From: DASYTH01 sp035762905
Lineage (GTDB): Bacteria; Actinomycetota; Actinomycetes; Mycobacteriales; Pseudonocardiaceae
NCBI RefSeq assembly: GCF_035762905.1
Contig: NZ_DASUCC010000111.1
Location: forward strand, 1-64,000
Length of the DNA stretch: 64,000 nucleotides
Direction of reading: 5' to 3'
Both the position numbers and the translations under genes were made by a program. Under the pieces are notes generated by a model that did not search any database, was not told the origin of the DNA, and worked only from the letters and a program-made list of their open reading frames with translations. Of the stretch, positions 41,094 through 48,635 are shown one piece after another (within the stretch, counting starts at the first letter, position 1; each line of letters begins with the position of its first letter).

Positions 41094-41343
41094 CGCTGCT
41101 GTGAGCCCCGCGCAGGTCGGATGTGGCGTGGCTGAGCACTGGACAGTACCGAGCCGGCAAGTTGGTTACTGGAACGTTGGTCGCGGTACCGGTACCCGGA
41201 CTGGTACTGGTACCCGCAGATTCAGTCAGCTCGCTGCGGATCTTGAGCACGCACATGGTCGATTCGCCTGTCCGAGGAGGCTGACCGATTGCCCCTCACT
41301 GGACGCGGCGAAGCCTTGGCGATGGGATCCTTGTCGCGCATCG
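41094..41343. other. Intergenic stretch with GGTACC-type palindromic repeats
   Basis: No gene is supported here. Bases 41180-41220 contain overlapping copies of GGTACC/GGTAC (CGGTACCGGTACCCGG then ACTGGTACTGGTACC), enough to form several alternative hairpins. They may terminate the upstream transcript. Confidence 0.45.
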
Positions 41344-41996
41344 TCACAATGTTGCGGACAGCGTGTCGGTGAGGACGAATCTGCTGTGGGTCTTGTCGGT
41401 GGCGGGGCCGGCCAACTCGCTGTCGGGGGTGTCCGCCGGGTACACGATGAGCGTGGGCGCGTGTAGGTCGCGTTCGGGGGCCCAAGTCCGGATCTCGTCG
41501 CCCAGGTACTCCGTGAGCTCGGGGCGGCCGTGGCCGATCGCGCCTAGCTCCCGGCACGCCTCGTCACCGGTCTTAAGGCGGCGGGTGGTGAGGTAGACCA
41601 GCGTGCCGCGGTCGACCAGCGCCATGCGCCACCATCCGGGTACCGGATCGCATGTCTCGGGTGGGACGTCGGCGTGGACCTTGAGCCGGCATACGCGTGG
41701 GTCGGTGACGGTCAGGCCGAGCCACAGGCCGTCGTGGGACTCGTTACCGGCGAGGGTGATTCCGGACCAGGTGGTGACGCGCGGCTGGTCGAGGACACCG
41801 CCCAGCGCGTCGGGGTTCACGGCTTGGTCGCGGTCCCAGTGGAGCGTAACCAGGCCGTCGGGGTGATCGGGCCGCTGAGTTCGCCTTCGTCCTCGCCGAC
41901 CAGGTACACGAAACCGCACAGGTGCAGCGAATCGGACACCAGGCGGCCGTCGGTGTAGGTGAAGGCGACGCTACGCCCTTGGCCGCGCCACCGCAG
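41344..41996 (-). pseudogene. FxLD-type (isoaspartate methyltransferase-like) methyltransferase, C-terminal part
   Basis: Read leftwards from 41996, CTG CGG TGG continues LRWRGQGRSVAFTYTDGRLV, SDSLHLCGFVYLVGED. A one-base deletion near 41865 then shifts the frame to PDGLVTLHWDRDQAV, VTTWSGITLAG, LVYLTTRRLKTGDEACRELG and a stop at 41344. This is the C-terminal domain of the methyltransferases found with FxLD-type ribosomal peptides. The missing N-terminal part lies 14 kb away at 56362-56903 on the same strand. Joining the two through one copy of CCGCAG restores the frame exactly. The gene is therefore broken by the inserted element and also carries frameshifts. Confidence 0.8.
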
Positions 41997-42023
41997 TTCC
42001 CTATTGAATGCGTGTGTTGATCC
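41991..42023 (+). repeat. Left boundary: target repeat CCGCAG and left terminal inverted repeat
   Basis: CCGCAG (41991-41996) is the left copy of the 6-bp direct repeat. The imperfect inverted repeat runs from TTCCCT at 41997 to about 42023 and overlaps the first codons of tnpA (ATG 42008). Confidence 0.8.
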
Positions 42024-43609
42024 ACTTCGAGAGGGATGGTGGCGTGGCGGGCTGGCGGGTGTTCTGGGTGCCGTGGGATGCGGTGCGTGGCGGGGTACGA
42101 CGACAGGTGCTGGCGGACTGGGCGGATCTGGCGGCGCGCGAAGACGAGGCGGGGATACGGGCGGGGGATCCGGTCTTCCTGTCGCCGGAGTATCGCGTGG
42201 ATCCGCTGTTGAGTCAGTACGGGCAGTCGAAAAGGTTCCGCGAGTACACGACGGAGACGCGGCGGAACTACGCCACGGACATCAGCTTGTTTCTGACGTT
42301 CTTGTCCGGCCGCGGTCAGGTGTGGACGGTGGCGACGGAGAGGGATGTGGAGGATTACGAGCACTGGCGCCGATTCGCGGAGCGGAATCCGGTGCGGGTC
42401 GGTGGCTCGAAGTGGGATCGCGAGCTGGCGGCGTTCGCCAGCTTGTACCGGTGGGCGGTTGGCAACGGTCACGTGCGGCGCAGTCCGGTGGCGATGAAGC
42501 AGGTGGTCGGTCGTGAAGGCGTGGTGCTGTCGGTGCCAGTCGCCAGGGCCAAGGACGCGCGGCCAAGCAATGTCCATTGGCTGACGCCGCGGACGTGGCG
42601 GCGGTGGATCGATGTCGGGCTCCGTGGCCATACCCGTGACGGGGTTCCGGAACCGGGTTGGGTGGGCCGGTTGGAGGACCGCAACGTGGCGTTCGTGCGG
42701 CTGCTGGTTACCTCGGGGCTGCGGCGGGCGGAGGGCGGGTCGCTGTTGACGTTCGAGGTGCCGGCGCGGCAGGTGGACGTTGCCCGCTACTACCGCGGCA
42801 AGGTCGCCGCCGAGGTGACGCGGTCGAAGAAGCCGCGCACGTTCTACGTCGCCGCCGACGCGGTCGGGGAGATCGACGCGTATATGGAGTCCTCGCGTGC
42901 GTGGGTCGTGCGCCAGGCACAGCGGAAGGGGCGCTACGACCGGCTGCCGGGCAGGCGAGTGGTTACCGAGGTGACCCGGGGCCGCAAGCCGGTGGTGCGC
43001 TGGCGTGACGAGGCGGGCGTCACGGGTGAGCGGGCGCTGGATGATCTGACGGCGCGGGAGCGGATGGGATTGTTCATTGAGGGTTCGCGGGGGTTGGAGC
43101 CGTTGTGGTTGTGGCTTAACGAACAGGGCCTGCCGTTCCAGGTGCATTCGTGGGAGGGGGTGTTCGCCGCCGCGAACCAACGCTGCGAGCGGGTGCTGAC
43201 CCCGCCGAACCGGATGGGCTTCGATCCTCACCAGGTGTTCGCTCCTTACGCGACGCCGCACTCGGCGCGGCACTCGTTCGCGCTGTACATGTTGGTGGTG
43301 TTGAACACCCTGATGGACCTGAAGTACGGGCTGAGTCCGGAGGAACGGCGGGATTTCCGGCAGCTGTATGGGGATCCGTGGTTCATGGTGCAGTGCTTGC
43401 TGGGCCACGCGTCGCGGGAGACCACTGTGGATCGGTATCTGGCTCCCGTGGCGGACCTGCAGCTGCGGTCGATGCTGGCCGGTGCGACCGAGCTGGCGGC
43501 AGCGCCGATGCCCGAACTGGACGCGGTGTTCGCGCGGATCGCGCGAGAGTCCGAAGGCATCCAGGACCTCGACGATCGCATGCGGCCTGCGTCCGGTGGG
43601 AGCGTGTGA
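42008..43609 (+). CDS. Tyrosine recombinase/integrase, first of three (TnpA-like)
   Basis: A 533-residue DNA recombinase. The SAM-like core-binding domain (about 70-165) includes YTTETRRNYATDISLFLTFLSGRGQ. The catalytic domain has the first Arg in LLVTSGLRRAEGGSLL, the HxxR pair in TPHSARHSFALYML, and LLGHASRETTVDRYL with the second His and the nucleophile Tyr, so the catalytic set looks complete. It starts at ATG 42008, only 12 bp inside the element's left end, so its promoter must lie in or before the terminal repeat. It overlaps the next gene by 4 bp (GTGA). Confidence 0.88.
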   Translation: MRVLIHFERDGGVAGWRVFWVPWDAVRGGVRRQVLADWADLAAREDEAGIRAGDPVFLSPEYRVDPLLSQYGQSKRFREYTTETRRNYATDISLFLTFLSGRGQVWTVATERDVEDYEHWRRFAERNPVRVGGSKWDRELAAFASLYRWAVGNGHVRRSPVAMKQVVGREGVVLSVPVARAKDARPSNVHWLTPRTWRRWIDVGLRGHTRDGVPEPGWVGRLEDRNVAFVRLLVTSGLRRAEGGSLLTFEVPARQVDVARYYRGKVAAEVTRSKKPRTFYVAADAVGEIDAYMESSRAWVVRQAQRKGRYDRLPGRRVVTEVTRGRKPVVRWRDEAGVTGERALDDLTARERMGLFIEGSRGLEPLWLWLNEQGLPFQVHSWEGVFAAANQRCERVLTPPNRMGFDPHQVFAPYATPHSARHSFALYMLVVLNTLMDLKYGLSPEERRDFRQLYGDPWFMVQCLLGHASRETTVDRYLAPVADLQLRSMLAGATELAAAPMPELDAVFARIARESEGIQDLDDRMRPASGGSV

Positions 43610-45375
43610 GTGGCCGTGGGCGCCAGGCGTCTCTGCCGTTGGCTGACCATGCCCGCCCGAAGTATGTCGCCCCGGATGGCCTAGTCGTGCACCACTACAA
43701 CAGTGCTGGCCGGGTCCGGGAGTACGACTTCACGGCGTTGCTGGTCGCCGAGCCGATGCAGCGCTCGCTGGCCGCGCTGTTCGCGGCCCGCTGTACCCCG
43801 CACCATTGGACCGTGCACGCCAGCTCCACAATGTACTGGCGGCAGCTTCAGACGTTCACGACCTTCCTGTCCCAACAGGTACGGCCACCGCGCGACGTGG
43901 ACGAACTGACCGCCCACATGATCGAGCGATGGCGAGAGAACGTGCTGACCACCGCGGGTGGCTACACCACGTTCACCGCGGTCACCAGCCTGCTGCGCAC
44001 AGATCCCCGGCTGCAGACGGGGCCGATCGCGGACACGCTGGCCCGGCGCGCTCAGCGGCCCCGCAGTGGGACGCAGTCCTACAGCGAGGCCGAGTTCGAT
44101 CGGATCAAGCTCGCTGCTCGGCGTATGTTCCGTGCTGCGTTGCTGCGGATCGAGCACAACGCCGCCCACCTGCACCGCTGGCAGACGGGCGAGTTCACCG
44201 AGGGCAGCCGCGATTGGGCGCTCGGCGAAGCCTTGGACATCCTCGCCCGCACCGGCGACCTCATCCGCCACCCCGGCCACCGCACGAGAGGCGGGCAGGG
44301 CATCGTCTACAAGTACCGGACGGCGTTCGGGGGGATGGCCGCGGCGGTGACGTGGCAGCGGCTGTTTCTGTCCCGTATGGAGGCCACGGCGCTCGGGGTG
44401 CTGCTGCTGGCGGAGTTCGGTTGGAACCTCTCGGTGATCGACCGGGCCGCGGTCCCGCGGGCGTTGCCCGACCCCGGGGAGGATGGCCGGCCGACGTACC
44501 GCATCCCGATCGAGAAACGGCGCCGCGGCGCGGGCCGCTTCTACGAGACCCGCAACGTCACCGATGACGGTGCTGCCTCGCCGGGCCGGCTGATCACTCA
44601 GACGCTCGCGGCTACCCGGTTTGCTCGCGCCATCGTCGTCGACCATGCGCCGGACATCGACCTGCTGGTCGTCTGGCGAACGCACGTCGCCGGTCGGGAA
44701 CGCGCCGATGGCGACCGACAACCACCGATTGGCCCGTTCCATTTCGGAGTTCATCGCGACGCCGGTGCACGGTGGGCACGCACGGTGGGGTTGCGCGGGT
44801 CGCCGTTCCAGCGGGGACGGCAGACGGTGAACGCGCTCGACCGCCGCGAGCCGGGCCAGAACAGCCAGGACACGCACGACAGGCACTACGTGCTGGCCGA
44901 CAAGCGAGTCCAGGCCGACGCGGTCGCGATCATCGCAGCCGGTGCGGAAGAGGCGACCGAGCACGCACGTCGAGCGGTGCTGGTGGCTGAACTCCGGGAC
45001 GCACCTGACCCCGGCGACGTGGAGACCGCGACCGCGGACTGCGCCGATATCGAGCACAGCCCCTACCCGGCAGCTGGTGGTCGTTGCGGGGCGTCGTTCC
45101 TGATGTGCCTGGGTTGCGTAAACGCCCGGATCCATCCTGGCCACCACGGCCGGCTCGCCCACTTGCATCACGCGGTGAACAACCTGCGCTCCGTCGTGGC
45201 CCCGGCGGGGTGGGAGGCGGACTGGTGCGAGACCCACGCCCGTCTGGACGACCTGAAGACCACGCTCGGCGACACCGTATGGACCCGAGCGAAAGCCCAG
45301 GTCACCGACAGTGACCGGGACCTGATCGACCTCATGCTGACCGGAGACCTTGATACGTGGACACCGGACATGTGA
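43606..45375 (+). CDS. Tyrosine recombinase-like protein, second of three (TnpB-like)
   Basis: A 589-residue protein starting at GTG 43606, overlapping the tnpA stop. The N-terminal half has the core-binding fold (YWRQLQTFTTFLSQQVRPPRDVDELTAHMIERW). The central part has helical catalytic-domain features (LFLSRMEATALGVLLLAEFGWNLS) and a late DTHDRHYVLADKRVQ block, a plausible tyrosine region. The C-terminus has a cysteine cluster CGASFLMCLGC likely to bind zinc. The catalytic Arg/His set is less clear than in its neighbours, so it may be a structural partner in the three-recombinase complex. Confidence 0.75.
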   Translation: MSGRGRQASLPLADHARPKYVAPDGLVVHHYNSAGRVREYDFTALLVAEPMQRSLAALFAARCTPHHWTVHASSTMYWRQLQTFTTFLSQQVRPPRDVDELTAHMIERWRENVLTTAGGYTTFTAVTSLLRTDPRLQTGPIADTLARRAQRPRSGTQSYSEAEFDRIKLAARRMFRAALLRIEHNAAHLHRWQTGEFTEGSRDWALGEALDILARTGDLIRHPGHRTRGGQGIVYKYRTAFGGMAAAVTWQRLFLSRMEATALGVLLLAEFGWNLSVIDRAAVPRALPDPGEDGRPTYRIPIEKRRRGAGRFYETRNVTDDGAASPGRLITQTLAATRFARAIVVDHAPDIDLLVVWRTHVAGRERADGDRQPPIGPFHFGVHRDAGARWARTVGLRGSPFQRGRQTVNALDRREPGQNSQDTHDRHYVLADKRVQADAVAIIAAGAEEATEHARRAVLVAELRDAPDPGDVETATADCADIEHSPYPAAGGRCGASFLMCLGCVNARIHPGHHGRLAHLHHAVNNLRSVVAPAGWEADWCETHARLDDLKTTLGDTVWTRAKAQVTDSDRDLIDLMLTGDLDTWTPDM

Positions 45376-47513
45376 CCGCCGCCCTGGACCTCAGCCGCCA
45401 CGACCGTTATCTCCTGCCGCTGCCGGAACCCGGCACTCCAGTGGTCCTGCCGCAGTTCGTCGTGGCGATGCACGCCCACCTCAACGCCCGCTACGCCGAT
45501 TCCGCCTGGCCGCTCGGCCCGCTGACGGCCAACCCCAGCACCGGCAAAAAGGTGATCCACTGGCGCAACTGCCCGACCGTGTTCGCCGACGAACTGCGAC
45601 TGGCCACCTGGACGATGATCAACGGCCGGCTGCGGCCCACGTTCCTGCAGACTCGCGGAAACCGGCTGCGCTCCCGCCTCAGCGCCGCACAGATACACGA
45701 GACGATCTCTTGCTGGATACGACTGGCGATCTGGCTGGAGTCTCGCGGCATCCGGCGGCTCGCCGACTGCACCACCAGCGTCCTGCACTCCTACGGGCAC
45801 CACCTCCTGAGCTGCCACACCAACCGCAGCCACACGCACAAGACGTTGGGCGCGGTGACCCGGCTGTGGGCGTTCGACCAGCTGTGCGCCCGGCCCACCG
45901 GGATCGGGCAGCCACCGTGGGACGAACGCGGAGCCGATGACTACCTCCCCGCTGCCACAACAACCACTGGGGAGAACGAGACCGAGCCACTGGCCGAACA
46001 AACGATGGGCCCGCTCCTAGTCTGGGCGATGCGCATGATCGACGACCTGGCCGAGGACATCCTCGCCGCCTGGGCCGAGACACAGCGGCTGACCGAGGCC
46101 GCCCACGCCACCACCGGGACACCGCACGGGAAAGCCGCGTTGGAGGCGTTCCTCGCTCCGCTGCTCGCCGAAGAAGCCCCGTTGCCCGCCAGCCGGATCC
46201 GGGGAGAGGTTTGTCTCGCCGCGACCTACCTCGGCGGCATCACCGGAGCCTCACGTTCCCAGATCGACAAGTTGAACCAACGCGAGAGCCTCGCCGCCGT
46301 CGCCGCGAAGCGGCCAGGGCCGTGCCCGCTGAACGTCCCGGTCACCGGCCGGATCGCCGGAGCGCCGTGGCGGCAGGCGCTGGACTTCACGGAGGCCCCA
46401 GTGCTGATGCGGCACCTCGGCACCGCAGCCTTCATCGTCTGCGCCTACTTGACCGGGATGCGCACCGGTGAGGTTCTGGGCATGACAACTGGCTGCTGCC
46501 CCGACCCGAAACCGACCACGGACGAGAACGCCGACGGGAACGCCGGCAGGCACTTGATCCGCACGCACGAGTACAAGAACGCCGTCGACGCGGACGGCAA
46601 CCACCAATCCGCCGGTACCGAACGCGACGTGCCCTGGGTCGCGATCACACCCGTGGTCAACGCGATCCGCGTGCTGGAACGCATGGTCCCCGACGGGAGT
46701 CTGCTATTCGACCGCCGCGTTCACGATGTGCGCTACCACCGGCCCGGCACCGGGTCGCTGAAACCGGTGGCCATCCGGCACCGGATCGAGGACTTCGTGG
46801 CCTGGGTGAACACCGAAGCCGTCACGCACAACCTGCCGGGCGAGGCGATTCCGGCCGACCCGCACGGCCGGATCGGCACCGCCCGGTTCCGCAGAAGTCT
46901 GGCCTGGCACATCGCTCGCCGCCCCAACGGCCTGGTCGCCCTGGCCATCCAGTACGGCCACCTGCGCACCGCCGTCTCCGGTGCTTACGCCTCGCGCGGG
47001 CGTGGCGGCATTCATGAACTGCTGGACATGGAGACTGTCCGCGCGGTCGCCGACACCGTCGCCGACCTGCACGACGACCTGGACAGCGGCGGCGGCGTTT
47101 CTGGTCCGGCAGCGCGACGCGCCATCACGGCCGCCGCGACCGCCCCGCGCTTCGCCGGCACCGTCATCACCGCCCGCACCGCCCGGCGTCTACTGGTGAA
47201 CGAGGACGCCATGATCTACGACAACCCGCAAGCCTTCCTGCTCTGCCACTACAAACGCGAGCAGGCGCTGTGCCACCGCGATGGCATCAAGGACACTCCC
47301 AGCCTGCACCACTGTGTCCCCGGTTGCGGCAACACCGTCCGCACCGACCAGCACGCCGCCCAGCTCCGCGACCGCGCTGACCTCCTCGAGACCCACGCAC
47401 GCCACGCGCCCCATCCGGTCGCCGAGCGTCTGCGCACCAACGCCAATCGGCTCCGGGGCTACGCCGACACCCACGACCGGACCCGAACCATGCTGGAGGA
47501 CACCACCGGATGA
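45357..47513 (+). CDS. Tyrosine recombinase, third of three (Tn554 TnpB/RitC-like)
   Basis: A 718-residue recombinase. The core-binding part is around 100-200 (ETISCWIRLAIWLESRGIRRLADC). The catalytic domain has YLTGMRTGEVLGMTTGCC (first Arg), ARFRRSLAWHIARRP, and QYGHLRTAVSGAYASRG with His and Tyr. The first His of the usual HxxR is replaced (ARFRR). A C-terminal zinc-finger-like region has ALCHRD and HHCVPGCGNTV. GTG 45357 is used as the start; GTG 45372, overlapping the tnpB stop, is an alternative. It overlaps the next gene by 4 bp. Confidence 0.85.
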   Translation: MDTGHVTAALDLSRHDRYLLPLPEPGTPVVLPQFVVAMHAHLNARYADSAWPLGPLTANPSTGKKVIHWRNCPTVFADELRLATWTMINGRLRPTFLQTRGNRLRSRLSAAQIHETISCWIRLAIWLESRGIRRLADCTTSVLHSYGHHLLSCHTNRSHTHKTLGAVTRLWAFDQLCARPTGIGQPPWDERGADDYLPAATTTTGENETEPLAEQTMGPLLVWAMRMIDDLAEDILAAWAETQRLTEAAHATTGTPHGKAALEAFLAPLLAEEAPLPASRIRGEVCLAATYLGGITGASRSQIDKLNQRESLAAVAAKRPGPCPLNVPVTGRIAGAPWRQALDFTEAPVLMRHLGTAAFIVCAYLTGMRTGEVLGMTTGCCPDPKPTTDENADGNAGRHLIRTHEYKNAVDADGNHQSAGTERDVPWVAITPVVNAIRVLERMVPDGSLLFDRRVHDVRYHRPGTGSLKPVAIRHRIEDFVAWVNTEAVTHNLPGEAIPADPHGRIGTARFRRSLAWHIARRPNGLVALAIQYGHLRTAVSGAYASRGRGGIHELLDMETVRAVADTVADLHDDLDSGGGVSGPAARRAITAAATAPRFAGTVITARTARRLLVNEDAMIYDNPQAFLLCHYKREQALCHRDGIKDTPSLHHCVPGCGNTVRTDQHAAQLRDRADLLETHARHAPHPVAERLRTNANRLRGYADTHDRTRTMLEDTTG

Positions 47514-47932
47514 GCCCTGCACCCGACGAACGCGACCGTATCCGCGCTGCGATGGACCGCATCCTGGCCGGCGCAGCCGAGAACTCCAACGGCGCCCTGA
47601 CGATCGTCGCTCTCGCCCACGAAGCCGGTGTCCCCCGCAACGCACTCACCCAACGACATCTCGACCTCAAGATCGAGTTCTACACGCGCGTCCGCGAACG
47701 CGACGGCCCCTCCGAGGTGGAAGACCGGCTGCGCAAGACCATCGCCCGGCTCAAGAACACGATCGCCAACAAAAACACCGAACTCGAGCAGCTCCGAGCG
47801 GATGTGCCGGCACTGGTCCGCACGATCAACGTGCTCACGCTGGAAAACCAGCAACTCCGCGAGGCTGGCGCGCAGACCCTCCCGACCGTCATCCCGCTGC
47901 GGCCCCGACAACCATCGAGCACCAACTCGTAA
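47510..47932 (+). CDS. DUF6262/TnpC-like coiled-coil accessory protein of the transposon
   Basis: A 140-residue protein. The N-terminal helix-turn-helix-like part (ENSNGALTIVALAHEAGVPRNALTQRH) is followed by a coiled coil (EVEDRLRKTIARLKNTIANK then NTELEQLRADVPALVRTINV). A gene of this type regularly follows the large recombinase in actinobacterial Tn554-like elements (DUF6262). TnpC of Tn554 influences the orientation and efficiency of transposition. ATGA overlap with the third recombinase. Last gene of the transposition operon. Confidence 0.8.
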   Translation: MSPAPDERDRIRAAMDRILAGAAENSNGALTIVALAHEAGVPRNALTQRHLDLKIEFYTRVRERDGPSEVEDRLRKTIARLKNTIANKNTELEQLRADVPALVRTINVLTLENQQLREAGAQTLPTVIPLRPRQPSSTNS

Positions 47933-48635
47933 ACAGAGCCTCCGGCCGCGATCTTCACCGCCCCACCTTCGGGGGCCCCTGCGACGAAGTGCACCGACAG
48001 GGCACGTCTTCGGTGATCTTGTGCTGCTGGCATGTCCTGCGTGCAGCCTGTCCCGGCTCAAGCGTCGAAGCTGGCGGTGCCTTCGACGGCGCCGATGGGT
48101 GGGACAAGAATTACGTGATCGCAAACCCGGCTTTGGTGGAGAATTTCATGATCGCCGACAGTCAACCGCCTGGGCATCCGGGCCCCGGTTGAGCCGCACC
48201 ACCGCACTGATGGACCTGGCCGTCCAACTTCTCGCGATGGTGCTGTCCGACCTGCTCAACCTGCAACGCAACAACCGCCACTACCTGGAACGAACTCGCC
48301 GGTAACACGCGCTCCGGTTACGCCGGCGACCTGTCTCGACGCCGCGGTACCGTCGCTGTGGGTTTGTCGACCGAAGGCCTTGTCCGCCACGGCGTTGCGG
48401 CATGTGATGTAGTTCTCCACTTCGGTCGCTCGGGCTTGTCGCCAGGGTTGCCAGGGTGTGCTGGCCACTGCGGCGAGCGTGTGGGACGGCGCTGCTGACC
48501 GCTGTCGCCTGGTATCTGGTTCGCCCTGAGGCGAGGGTCATCGTCGTGATGGCCGATCTGATGACCCTCGGCTCACTGGTGGCTTTACTTCCACTCGCCA
48601 CAGGGGATGCAGGACGAAATCCCACTAGTCTTCGG
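47933..48635. other. 700-bp stretch inside the transposon with no recognisable gene
   Basis: Several short open frames exist on both strands, but none has a ribosome site plus actinomycete third-position bias, and none resembles a known family. An imperfect hairpin CGCCGGTAAC ... GGTTACGCCGGCG lies around 48296-48325 and may end the recombinase transcript. A short frame ending MDLAVQLLAMVLSDLLNLQR then NNRHYLERTRR (48210-48305) looks protein-like but is unassigned. Confidence 0.4.

Noticed and set aside
43150..43605. A 152-residue extension of the second recombinase into the first
   Set aside because: Shadow frame of the first recombinase; GTG 43606 overlaps its stop in the same way as the other genes of this operon.
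48281..48625. A 114-residue minus-strand gene in the transposon's central gap
   Set aside because: Low-complexity Arg/Ser/Ala composition typical of shadow frames in GC-rich DNA, and no start signal.
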